From Patellaria atrata CBS 101060 (lineage: Eukaryota; Ascomycota; Dothideomycetes; Patellariales; Patellariaceae), in assembly GCA_010093705.1 (NCBI GenBank), contig MU006097.1, positions 81,587 to 145,586 on the forward strand: a stretch of DNA of 64,000 nt, read 5' to 3'. Positions 10,241 through 22,000 of the stretch are shown one piece after another. The translations under genes and the position numbers were made by a program. The notes below the pieces were generated by a model. That model saw nothing but the letters and a program-made list of their open reading frames with translations. It did not search any database and was not told where the DNA came from. Numbering within the stretch: position 1 is the first letter of the stretch; each line of letters opens with the position of its first letter.

Positions 10241-11148
10241 CTAGAGAATGTTGCGTCTGTTATCAATTAGTATGAATCACCGTCCCAATTACTAGTAGGA
10301 CATACCTTTTCATGACTGCCTCAAGGCTTGTGGCACTGAGTTCAGCGTCATCTGGGATCTCATCCACTATAGGAACGAGACTAGCGATCCTATCTCCAGC
10401 CTTATATGCGATTATTGCAGGTACACCTGCAGGTTCCATCTCGGCGTCTTCAAAATGCAGTTTGACAAAACGAGTTGTAAGATGTTTTCGAACAAGTTCC
10501 CTTAAACAATCTTCAACCATATCACTGATGTCTGACTATGGAGTTGTAAGTATTGGAAAGTTGAAAGGAAGGAAGCTGAAGACCTACAAGATCATCGTAA
10601 ATGTACACAACCACCACAGTACTTGATGGGCTATTTTCAATAGCATCGAGGTAGCCTTCCCCATCGACCGAGATCAAGCTTCCGTATCTGCGTGCAGGCG
10701 GACTCCTAGTCCTAGATCTAGATTTCTGTCTTGTGTCCGGCTTCTGAAGTTCCTTAAGACGATTAGCCCTCCACCGTGCAAGGAACCCATCTTCGTCTTC
10801 ACGATCTTCTAGTTTTTCATCTGCAACTTTCTCAGAGTCTTTTGACGATCGGAACAATGAGAATCGCTGTGACTTCTTGGCTTGTTCGAATGCTTGAGCA
10901 TCAGCAATAACTCCTTTAGGACCAGTATTTGCTTCCGAGACTTGACGGGGTAAGAAGTATCGGGATCTCATGTTGTCGGGTTGGTAAGTGTCTAGTTCGT
11001 CAAGATCGTCGCGTTCGTAGTATTGTTCTTTGGTAGTGTCCTCAACGTCAGATGTCTCTAAAGATGATCCTTCGTCTTCTGGATGCTTTGAAGATCGATC
11101 TTTGTCTCTGAATAGCTCGTTGAATTCGTCTTGAGCAGCAGTAGACAT
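10241..11148 (-). CDS. Phosducin-like protein (Gbeta-gamma chaperone)
   Basis: Chaperone that helps fold Gbeta and assemble Gbeta-gamma with the CCT chaperonin (PhLP1/BDM-1 class). Three exons: 10588-11148, 10306-10535 and 10241-10256, with introns of 52 and 49 nt; phase is kept and the product is 268 aa. The N-terminus is acidic and helical (DEFNELFRDKDR...). A middle segment (DGFLARWRANRLKELQ) is followed by the thioredoxin-fold domain with RYGSL, DAIENSPSSTVVVVYIYDD and FVKLHFEDAEMEPAGVPAII. The last 16-nt exon codes RRNIL-stop; phosducins commonly end with such a short hydrophobic tail. It lies next to, and on the same strand as, the Gbeta gene starting at 14471, its expected client. Confidence 0.92.
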
Positions 11149-13133
11149 GGTGGAGAGAGAGATGGGACGCGTCGAGGAGCTAGATCTCGTATTTATAAAC
11201 GAGGGCTTGCAAATGTTGGTAGTGACGGTGGATGTGAATTGGTCTTGACGTGGCCGCTTGAAGCGCTATGCAGGGTATATCTCCTTGTTTGTGACAGGGT
11301 GGAAAGGCCGCAGGAAGCGTGGTTATCGTACTGGGACTAGGAAGTTGTTCACGGGCGCTGAGGAGGCGTGAGAGGTGAAGAGCACATGGATGATCAAGGT
11401 ACAATGTGCGGTAGAACTCGAAGCTAGGCGTGACAAGGCGTCGTTTCAGAATCGAGTTGCTGGGATTTCCCACGTGCGGGATCTGCAGTAGCGTGAAGCA
11501 GCTGAAGTGCCCCAAGTAAGGGGAAGCCACCGCGGTGACCGCCTAGATGTTAGGGAGACGTCGGGGCCGAACGACGGTATACCTGATAGGGCTGATCAAG
11601 TCCTCGACGCTTTAAAACATTATGAGCACACCACCAGCCAGATTCCTCGGAGAGATTGTCATAGCTTTCATTAGGTGCAACCTAGGTATCTGTTACTCTG
11701 TAGATTATTGCATACAAAATTCTCTGCTTGTTTGTCCAAAGGCGTTAGGCTTGGGAGTCCAGGCTCACGGTTCGAAACAACTTGCGAGCTTCCGGGCATG
11801 ATTGTACCTTCCGTTGCATAACACCAAAACCGTCCGTGCAAAGAGGATCCAAAGTGCCGTCTCCTTTATGGTTGGTCAACCTGGCCTTTTCTAGAAGATC
11901 TTTTAAATTGCGATTAACAACTACTTTACCTCGCATGATAATGCTCATTCTAGCTTTCCACGTGTACAGAGCAATTAACCCGTAGTAGGAATGCATCTTG
12001 ACCACATAGGAACTAGGATCTTGAGAGTCAGTGTTGATCGTCCAACTGAAACCCGCGTTTAGGCCTTAAACAAGGCTACTCTTGATGATTTGGGAATTTA
12101 GACAAGGCGTCATCATAGTCTCAGGTTTTCAGACTTGTAGCGCACTTTAGTTACCATATTACAATATATCACAGTTCACAGTTACATAGCAACGAAATTT
12201 TCGAGGATTTGGCTAAATAACGGTAATGTGAATTTCGGAAAGGAAATGTTGCAACCCCATATATACCTACGGGTGGTAAACGGGAACATCGGGAAGATCA
12301 ACACGTGAGGTCCAGGGTGTAAGCTGTGCGGGAAAAGTGTACTACAATCAGCAGTCTGAAACGTCCTGCGAAGACCAAGGTACAGTACCTAACGCAGTAA
12401 GGCCTCTCGCTGTAGCCTGTACGAGGATCCCGGTGGTACAAATAAAGATGGGTTTAACATCATCGGTGAGAGGAGAGTTGCCGCCATTATTGATAGATGT
12501 CTCGAATATAGATGGATCAATACCATTTTCGGCCATGTCAATCATGTGTCATGCACTTTCTCATTAATACACCCGGAGCACATGCAACTCACAGTTGTGT
12601 CCAACAACCAGTCAAGGTGTGCTTGCAGACGCAGAGTTCATGTTGCTGGAGAATCTAGGTGCAATGCTGAAGACATATCAAGAGCTAACCTCTGCAGGTA
12701 TGCAAGCGCACAGTTTCTCGTACCTAAAGGGAACTGGCCCTTTGAACGTGAAAGTAAAAAGAATATTCCCTACAGTAGACTGCTGAAATTACATTTCAAA
12801 CCTGTTTACGCCGAGTGTGTCAATTAACCAGGAAAGGTAGCTTTTACCAGGGTGGAAGAAAAGAACTGAAGTGGAATCTTGAATCAATACAACTTCAAAC
12901 CTCACAAAGACCAACCCGGGGCGGAAAACAGAGAAAGCAAGGGGAATATGCGCACAAGAATATCGACGAAGGGGTATTGACCAGACACGCTCTTATTACT
13001 TACGCGTGCAGAAGCCGTTCGCGGGGCACCGAGTTCGTTCGGTATCTTCGTCAGTCGACTTCGATTGTTATTTGAAGGAGCCGATCGTACTGTGGAGGAG
13101 GTTGTAAGGCCGGTGCAGATGAGAATGGAGTAC
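11149..13133. other. 2-kb spacer between PLP and Gbeta genes
   Basis: Holds the PLP promoter and the Gbeta 3' side. No gene is supported. One + strand frame is open for 144 codons (12393-12827), and another short frame at 12595-12786 contains a helix-like stretch (FMLLENLGAMLKTYQELTSA), but neither has a convincing start, partner exon or family resemblance. It could hold remnants of a decayed gene. No terminal repeats or transposon domains seen. Confidence 0.5.
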
Positions 13134-14471
13134 CTATGCCCAGATGCGGAGCTGTTGAGTCGCTAGTAAGTATTGATTCAAGGCTGGAGAGGAAGAGTCC
13201 TTTACCATTGAGTCCCAGGAGCCAGTGCACAAGCTCATGGCGTCATTGCTCACTCCAAGACAACTCACACGATTGTCATGACCTTGTAAGTTACCAACGC
13301 GTTCGCCACGAAGGGTATCCCAGACCTACGGCACGAAGTCAGCCATCAATTCATACACTACACGATCAAGAACTGACCTTGCACTCAAAGTCATCATAAC
13401 CAGCGAACAAAAGCCTTCCGGATACAGAGAAGGCTACCGACGTGATACCGCAAATCGGCTCTCCAATCTACACAAGGTTAGCATGCAGGAACAATCCAGC
13501 TCCACTGTGTCCTATTAGTGGAACAAGGTAAAGACATACAGTGTAGCTCTGGAGTTCACGGTCGGCACGGATGTCGAAAAGACGGCAGGAAGCATCATCT
13601 GAACCCGTTCCAAATGCATTACCGCTCGGGAAAAATTGGATAGCGTTTATATCAGAATCATGTGCCGCGAACGTTTGAACGCACTTTTGCTGTCTGATAT
13701 CCCAAAGCTTGGCGAAAGCATCGCAAGCACCAGAAACGAACTGGTTGTTGTCGAGTGGGTTTATGCTGAGACTCATGACATCACCAAGATGGTCTGCAAA
13801 CTCGTGAATCTTAGAACCTGATTCCAGATCCCAGAGGACACAGGTCATATCTCCAGAGGAGGTTAGGATGCGTCGATCGCTAATAAAGCGGCAGCAACTC
13901 AGATAACCAGAGTGGCCCGAGAGCTCACGAGCAACCCTTGTTGGGCCATCTCTCGCCGAAAGGTTGTAAATAGAGCATATATTGTCGAGACCACCACAGG
14001 CCACGAAGTTACCGCTAGGTGAGTAGGCACATGTCATAACCCATGATGATCGAAGAGGAATTGCGTGAACCTTGTTCGTGGTATATGCGTCCCAAATGAT
14101 TAATTTACCGTCTTGCGAGGCGGAAACAAGGTGACGGCGATCAGTAGACCAGTGCATTGCGTAGATTTTGGCTAGATGACCTTTAAGCTGACGCTTGGTC
14201 TTCATCGTCAGACGTGGCAGAGGATCGACCTTATTACGCGCGACATCGCGCACTGTGCAATATCATAGTCAGCTTGAGCAAATTTGTAGCTTTTTGTATA
14301 CATGTCCAGAGGGGAAGAAGGAAAGGAACAGATGTTGAAGGTTTTGTCAGCCTTACAAGTCGTATCCGCGAGCTCATCCTTCTTGCGCTTTATTCGGTCC
14401 TTCAAAGCTTCAGCATCTCGTCTGGCGAGCTGTATCTTCTGCTGGATGGTTTCCGTATTCATATCTGCCAT
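13134..14471 (-). CDS. Heterotrimeric G protein beta subunit (WD40)
   Basis: Gbeta of the pheromone/nutrient-sensing heterotrimer, acting at the plasma membrane with Galpha and Ggamma. Five exons: 14357-14471, 13540-14252, 13378-13467, 13206-13325 and 13134-13151; introns of 104, 72, 52 and 54 nt all keep phase, giving 351 aa (family about 340-360). The N-terminal coiled coil that binds Ggamma is [12 protein letters not shown]...[13 protein letters not shown], then seven WD40 blades, for example [50 protein letters not shown] and [12 protein letters not shown]. The final exon codes only LRIWA-stop. The start is set at 14471; the ORF is open further upstream but that part has no Gbeta similarity. 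Confidence 0.97.
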
Positions 14472-15424
14472 ATCACGGAGCGATACTGGCAGTTCGTGTA
14501 TTTTTGTGGCGCAAAGTTGATGTGTTGCGGCAACGCTGCTGATCCAGGGGTGGAGGTGGACGTCGGAGTTCTTGGAGTAGCGCCAACCGGGGGAAGACGA
14601 CGTGGAACGGTCGTCGCGAAGCCAGCAAACAAGCAACACCTCTCAGGAACGATCAGAGGTGATACAATTGGCGATGCGAAGCTGCTGCGTCGACGTCAAA
14701 ATTAAGAACGCGGCGGAGAGTAGGGTGGAGGTTCGTTGGCTGGAGAGGTAGTCGTTGGTAGTGAATGGCCAGACAGGCCTTCCCTAAAAGCGTTCCCTAG
14801 CCCAGCTTTTTCCACGGTAGGCTTGGCGAGCCGATAGTTTACAATACAACCAATCACTCGGGGAGCCGGGGTAACTGAAACACCGGAACCAATATCTCCT
14901 TAGGAAGCAATTAAACGGAAAGTAAAAGTGGTAAATGGGGAAGAATGATATTGCGGGTCAAGTAAGTTATTTCTTCAGATGGTTTTATTAGGTTGTGTTG
15001 CCAAATCGATATAAGTAAGCTATCGTACCGTACAACTGGGCGGAGTCGTTACTAAAAAATACGTTTGCTTGAAATATTTAGTTTAGGGGCCATGTCCTTG
15101 GGCCTTCCTAATTGGGCGCATGTCAATTTTCCATTCTGGTGGGCGTTGGTTTCCCCAGCTTTACCCCGACTAGAAGCACCAAACCCATTTCGTGCACACA
15201 CCAAAATACTGTACTGTACCTGAAGCGACTTCATACAGAGTATGCCCCTAAGACACAAATCATCTCATCTATAGAGGTGAATCTCTTTGGAAATCCTCGT
15301 TCAGTCACTTCTAGTCACTGTTGACTTTCAACTGAGCATAACCACCTGCGGTCTACGTTTGTTATATGGTTCCAGCTGTTTGTGGAAGACATCATCTTGA
15401 AGATATCTCGAACCATTCTCCATA
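14472..15424. promoter_or_regulatory. Shared upstream region of Gbeta and ADAL genes
   Basis: A 953-bp spacer between divergent start codons; the left part is probably the Gbeta leader. No ORF with protein-like composition and no clear factor site seen. Confidence 0.45.
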
Positions 15425-17046
15425 ATGACTTCTCTTTCCGTTGTTGATACGGAATTAACGCACGCCCTCCCAAAGATAGAGGTGACTACTTTTTGCTCAA
15501 TATAAGCCGAAAGGACGCGGATGCTTGCTAACAGAGGCGTCCACCACAGTTACATGCTCATCTAACTGGGAGCATCAGTCGGCATTGCTTACACCAGGTT
15601 TGGCAGAAGAAAAAATCAAGAGACCCAGATCTCGCACTCGAGGATCCTCTTGTTACCATCCCGCCGGGTAAGGTTGATTTTAACGTGAAAACGTGAGCAA
15701 CTATTTTTGCACCTCTTACTTAGTCCCCTAACATATTTGTAGAGCTCATCATCATCTCAGTCTTTAAAACATTCTATATGTTCATTTAATCCATTTGAAT
15801 CTTTACTATAGAAGTAGTACTGTCACTACTTCTAAGCATCAATTTACGGCATCCTTTTTGAGTCCCACTTTCTCTGCGCCGTCTCATCATACCTTTTCAG
15901 CTTAGAGATTTCAGTTGTGATATTTTACTAAAGAAACGGATCCTCTTCACGCTTGCATAGGTTCTTTGGCCGCATCTTTATCACTTATCCCAGCTTGGTA
16001 CGATTACAAAGTTTGATTCCAAATCACATTCGACAAGAACGAACCAGCGTCGGACACATGAGCTCATTTTGGTGTATCAGATTCTTCCCCCTGTTTTCAT
16101 CCTATATATATCACCTTTGTGATGATTTACAAAGCATAATGTAGGTTATTTGTCATACCTTCTACTCAGCTAGCTCATGACTTCCAAGTTACACTACCGA
16201 GTCCGTCTTACAATCTTTTCGAGAAGACAATGTCGTCTACTTAGAACTACGCACTACCCCTCGAGCAATACCCAGTAATTCCATCACCGAAGCACAATAC
16301 GTCGATGTAATACTACATTGCATTACGGTATCAAACAATATCAACGAATGCACACATACAAGTACAATGCAGACCAACCTCATTCTATCCGTGGATCGCA
16401 GGAATACACTTGAAGAAGCGTATAAAGTCATTGATCTAGCTATAGTGCGCAAGGGAAAGGGTGTCGTCGGGGTCGATCTCTGTGGGAACCCGGAAAAAGG
16501 TGATATCGCCATCTTTCGCCCGGCTTTTGAGAGAGCCAAAGAAGCAGGATTGGGTATCACTCTTCATTTTGCAGAAACGCGAGCATCAGCAACCGAGGAT
16601 GAGTTACGGGAATTGCTAAGTTGGCGACCCGATCGACTTGGCCATGTCATCCACGTTAATGATGATCTTCGAAGAGAGATCGTAAAACGAAACATAGGGG
16701 TCGAACTATGTTTGAGCTGTAATGTTCATGCTAAACTGACCGAAGGGAGTTTTGAAGACCATCACTTTGGATGGTGGAAAGAATCTGGCGTTGGCGTTGC
16801 GATTTGTGTAAGAAACCGTTTCTTATAGTATTCGATTATCAGGATATTGCTGACTTGGAGTAGACTGATGACGTTGGTATCTTTGAAAGTCCCATCTCCA
16901 ACGAATACCAGCTTGCCGCTACACATTTCCATCTCTCTAAAGTGGACTTGAAGAAGATTTGCGAAAGTATCGTTGATATCACTTTTGCAAATGAGCGGGA
17001 GAAATTCAGGCTCCGTTCCATCTATTCGAATGTTGATTGGGGTTGA
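15425..17046 (+). CDS. Adenosine deaminase-like protein (ADAL, N6-methyl-AMP deaminase type)
   Basis: Zn-dependent deaminase of the ADAL branch, which converts N6-methyl-AMP to IMP and keeps modified nucleotides out of nucleic acids. Five exons: 15425-15481, 15550-15692, 16081-16140, 16189-16807 and 16864-17046; 353 aa, like human ADAL (about 355). Metal and catalytic motifs are present: LHAHLTGS after intron 1, LHFAE, DRLGHVIH and CTDD split by the last intron. The short exon 3 codes FFPLFSSYIYHLCDDLQSI. Introns are 68, 388, 48 and 56 nt; the 388-nt second intron is out of scale for the window, though the join AC|A TTC TTC (K-T-F-F-P) is what the family predicts. The gene looks intact. Confidence 0.93.
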
Positions 17047-17814
17047 ATCCATTCCTAGATATCCTATATTATTTCTCGAGCATAGAATGAAAATGATATA
17101 TAATTCTGACCTCTGTTACTCTCTAAATTTCTTTGTAGATCTTTCATTTAGGAGTATAGCTAAGTCGAGCCCTTTCTAGTTATAGGCACATAGTAACGTA
17201 GGAGAGTCTTGATGTAGCAACGATGTCAGACCAAGCAGGGAGAATTATCCATATATTGCTCTCTATCTAGTACAGATATAATTCCTGTTAGACATCTGCA
17301 TCCCAACGTCTCTTCACCCGAATTATACCGAATCTTTTCTGATGGTATAATTTGGCTAAAACACAATGGATTTCTCCAGCCACATCAATTCTTTCCCTAG
17401 TCATTCCCTCTGGTTCCCAATCATCCCCAAACAAACCAGCAAATTCCTAAGCAAAAGATAGTCCCACCAAGTGTCCTTCTCCTCTTCGGGGCTCTAGGTG
17501 CGAACAGTGATTTTTTCATCTCCCACGTGATTTTTATGGGAACTTGGGCGTCGAAGGACCAATCTAATTCCTCCTGATCGTTGCGTTTTTCCGTCCTACT
17601 CGCTCATCTACCCCTCGGAAATGGTTAGGAGAGTCCGAGGGGTCGAGTCCAATCTCTTTTCTCCACATCATTCAACACTCATGAGAACTTAACCTCTTCC
17701 ACGCTGTCTTCCCATAGTGATGTGCTATCCCACCCGTACCATACCCAGCAGGAGCGCGCAAAGTTGCAGGATAACGCCACGGTAAACCGTCCACAAAGTT
17801 CAGACATACCAACT
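17047..17814. other. Spacer 3' of the ADAL gene
   Basis: No supported gene; presumably the ADAL 3' UTR and the 3' side of the doubtful ORF at 17815. Confidence 0.5.
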
Positions 17815-18129
17815 TCACTTCACCAGTCCCATCCGCGAATCCCGAGATGCAGCTCCCCGGGCGTTTTGAGATTGGGAAAACGAGGGAGACGTCGGAGACG
17901 ACCTGGGAGCAAACTTTACGGAGCGTCTAGCATCCCTGTTGAAGGTATCTCCAGACTTGCGGGCCGTGCTTGACTTTGCTGTGGCCTTCGAGCGAGCCTG
18001 TCTTCGCGTGGGAGGAGATTTGATAGTGGTACTTTCTCTCGCTTTACCCCGTGCTTCCCGTGCTCGCTCGGCGGATGATGCGTAGTTTGAGGAGAGCATG
18101 GCGCCGAAGACTAGGAGGAGTAGACTCAT
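17815..18129 (-). CDS. Doubtful small protein with hydrophobic N-terminus
   Basis: A 104-aa ORF with a short hydrophobic start (MSLLLLVFGAMLSSNYASSA) that could be a signal peptide with AxA-like cleavage, followed by a highly basic Ser/Arg/Lys-rich body. The body is low in complexity and unlike a folded domain. The ATG is preceded immediately by a long A-run (T-run at about 18131-18147 on the + strand), a composition found in some strong fungal leaders. I see no family match. It may be real, secreted or membrane-anchored, or a chance ORF. Confidence 0.3.
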   Translation of the reverse strand: MSLLLLVFGAMLSSNYASSAERAREARGKARESTTIKSPPTRRQARSKATAKSSTARKSGDTFNRDARRSVKFAPRSSPTSPSFSQSQNARGAASRDSRMGLVK

Positions 18130-19005
18130 CTTTTTTTTTTTTTTTTTGACAAGTTTGTGTGTTTTTATCGTTTCGGTGGAGAAATAGTAACTATTTCCTA
18201 TTAGTCAACGGACTCGTGAGAAAAGAGACCGGTAGAAGACCTTTTATATTTACCTTACCCAACACCTAGCTAGTTTCAGCTTTTAAACAGGACAGCGTCC
18301 GATCCAATCGAATCGTCGTCTACGCATAACATAGCATTTACTAGATCCATCGATGATGATTACACCGGTTCTGGCCCCCAAATAGTTACAGGGGTGATGG
18401 AGGGGGGCGGATAGTCTAGGAACCTGAACTTTTACTTTACCATACGATTTCCCATATTTCTTTTTATGTAACATTTGACTACTAGGATATGTTGCTGATT
18501 AAACGTCCGCGGAATCTTGGATGCAGGTGGTGAGTGCTTGGTCGAGCAGTACAGAGGTTTCTTGATTAATAAGGAGCGCTCTTCGTGCATATAAGGGCAA
18601 GTACACGCGGTCTTGGGGGCCAAATCCTTTAGTTGTCGGCTTCTATCTTGACTATAAATAGGTAGGTTGAGATCGGGACTAGTACGGAGTATATTCCTCA
18701 CTGGCAGTTTGACACATTATAATAATTAGGGGGTAAATATCACATTCATGCTGTAAAACCCCGCGTTGAAAACCACGAACAGCAACGCCGTCAGCGATGA
18801 AGCAATTGCCTGAATGGATGTCTGATACTCGTACACTAAGTGTAATATACAAATGAGGAAAATCAACGGTGGACATAAAATCAGAACGGCGTGCGTGGGA
18901 ATCACAAACAGCATCCACCCATATTCCAACATCAAGAACGCTAAAATCGCTATGCATAAAAGTCAAGAAAGTAGATCCCTCGCCCACCTTTGCCGTTTCC
19001 TCAAC
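18130..19005. other. Spacer 3' of DNF3
   Basis: Begins with the T-run at 18131-18147. Remaining ORFs on both strands are short and compositionally poor. Probably the DNF3 3' UTR plus an upstream region for the 17815 ORF if that is real. Confidence 0.5.
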
Positions 19006-22000
19006 TTATTTCCTCACGCTTCCAAACCCCCTCGAAAGCATATCGTTTACCTCTGGATCTAGCTCATTCCCTATTACGGGCCTCTGAGGTGATTCGTCAT
19101 TCCTTGGCCTTTCCTCCAACTCCACAGGCCTATTTGCTAGAATCTGCCTAACATCTAAACTCCTCTTCCTCTCTTCCGCCTGCATCTCTTCCTGCCTCCT
19201 GATCTCCGTACTTGTCTTCTTCTCTCCTCTATCCCACCCCTGCTGCAACTCCATCGCTGCCGCTTCTTCAAACCGTTTCTTCGCTTGAGTATCATGTTCA
19301 AGCTCTTGGAAGACATCTACGTCCGTAGTGAAAAACGCGGCACGAAAGGCTGTGATGATGAGCTCGAAAGCGACGAGGCTCGCGAGGGTGAGGATGAGAA
19401 CAAGCCACCACGTGATGTTGCGGCCGAAGCGGTGGATGATGCCGTCCTTGACATTGTAAATGACGTTGTTGGCGTAGGCGGTCGAGAGGAGGATGTTCCA
19501 GAGAAACCAGCCGCCGACGGAGAGGACGAAAGAGATCGCGGCTACGATAGATTTGTTGTGCATCTCAAGAATCCTGTCACTTTGGGTTAGATCGGAAAGT
19601 TTATGGAGGGTAGGGTAGAATTACTGTAGCTTTGTGCTGACCATGATGATGACTGCACTGTAGGTGAGTACACCCAGTGCAAACACCGCCTGGTCGTTCG
19701 TAAAACTCATCTGGCCATATAAGCGAAGCATGCAGAAGAACACAATCATCGCCTCGGACGAAGCCATGAACATCCATGCGAGGTAAATCTTGAAGTTAAA
19801 CCCGCCGTTGCGCTGGCCTTTCATATAGAGCTCCGGGACAGCCAAAAGAGTGCTGGCAGCTAGATCTTTTTCGAATATTCCCATAAAGATGACGGGAAGC
19901 GAGGTAAAGAGGGTATTGAACATACTCAGACTCCAAGATTCGTATAGTGAGGTACCAGTATACCCAGCCCACCGTTGATATAGTGCTTGAGTGAGGTAGA
20001 AGAGCTAGCCACGTTAGTAGTGTATGGGACTTAGGACTCGGGCTTTTCGTAGCTTACCATTTCTTTCCAGAATGTGCCGACCGTATACTTGCAAGTTCTG
20101 ATATAATTCCATCGTCCATGAACAAGAAGGAGCTTTAATAAGAACCTGAACTGCGCAATCGAATAGTCTGACGTCCTCGCTGCCTGTAGACCTTCCTTGC
20201 CCGTAATCCCAATGCCGACATGTGCTTCCTGAATCATAGCAATATCATTAGCACCATCGCCAATTGCTAAGGTGATCGACTTTTTCACTTTCTTGCGGAT
20301 GCTCTTGACAAGGCCAGCCTTTTGGCTGGGACTAGCTCTGCAGCAAATGACAGAGTCGGCTAGGATGGCTAGCTCAAAAAAGAGCGCCTGAAGAGAGCTG
20401 TCGCCTTCGATCATTGCAAGAGTCTGACCATCCACAACGACAACAGAATGGGCGACGCTGTTGTCATTGATTCCGAGTACGGCAGCAGCAATGTGTTGCT
20501 CTACCTCTCCTATCTCGTGATCAAGGACTGTGACGGTGGAGTAGTCCTTTATCAGCCTGCAAGAGTGACCAATATTGATTGCGGTCTCTCGCTTATCGCC
20601 AGTGAGCATCCACATCTTAATATTTGCTCTTCTCAACTTGTCAATCGTCTCGGGCACTCCTTTTTGCAACTTATCTTCAATGGCGGTTGCACCCGCAAGC
20701 TCAAGATCCCTTTCGAGGAGTTCGCCAGCATTCTCTATCAGCTCTGTTCGATTGACCAGACTAGTTGTTGCGTCGAGATAGATCTTTTTCCAGCTTTGGT
20801 AGTCTGCCTCGTCAATAAAGCGATATCCATAGAGCAACGTGCGTAGACCTTCGGTTGCGAAATCATTGATATGTTGGAAGCATCTTTCGATGACTAGCGG
20901 CTCATCCACTACAAGGGACTCATCGACAAGTTCTTCTTCCTCGTACATTGAGCTACGGACTTCTGAATAAGCAAGAGATTGCCGTCCAAACTGAGCAGAT
21001 GGCCTTGGCGAGTAATAGATACTGTCATCCTCTACGGAGGAGACATCAACATCATTTTCCCGTTGTCTCAGCCACTCATCTAGTTCGTCTCGAATAGGTT
21101 CAAGTCGATGTGTATTGGTGCTGGACCGCCGCGTTGGTCCAAAACTAGCCCGGCCGAGCGCGAAACTATTCCTCTGGAGACTGTTCTTTCGATCCTGTTG
21201 CTCGCTCTTGCGTTGAAGAGCTACCTGAGCTTCGATGCTCTTTCTTTTATTGGCTCTTCGCTCAATTTCGACGACCTTTTCGTTTGCATATGCTGCCAGC
21301 TTCAGGCGTTGCATTACAACCGAATCAGCTCCTTTACAGAACATGCATATACGCTGATCAGGAAATCGTACAATAACCGACATTCTCTTACGTTTGCTTG
21401 AGAATTCGATAACATCGAGAATCTCGTATGTTTCTTCTACTGGTTCAATTTCTTGGCCAGCAGGAAAAGATCTCAAAGTTAAAGTCTGAGTATCGCGATT
21501 CATGACCATATAACCCAATTCTTGAGCTGCTCGTACTAGGGCTAATTCATCAGGTGAAGAAGCTTGAAAGTCGATTGATCCGTCCCCTTGGATTTCCGGT
21601 AAACATGTGTGGCAGAGTGCTATGGAGAGAAGGAGGAGTCTGGCCTTACGGGCAAACACAGTATAAGGTTTACGCTGAATATAACGTATCATTTGCACAG
21701 TCCGCATTTCGGGTTGTGACTTGGCCGGTCGAGCAGACGATTTCCACTTAGAAATTTCCTGCTCGTCGCTCGAATCTCGACTAGCATCCCCGTTGGTCTT
21801 ACTGACGCTTGATTTCCGTAAACCTTCAGAAAAGCCCGAGATGCGACTTTTTCGGGCCGACTTCTTTCCCTTACTACGCTTCTTGTGGAGTAGACGTTCC
21901 TTCTCCGGTTCCCCTTTCAAGTCGAGATCGTGTAACCATGCGGTTCCGGCAACACTCACTTTCCGGAACTTCATGGAATTGTCTGTGAGAGTGCCAGTCT

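Noticed and set aside
11180-11530. 116-codon minus ORF upstream of PLP
   Set aside because: Lies in the PLP leader/promoter; composition is not domain-like.
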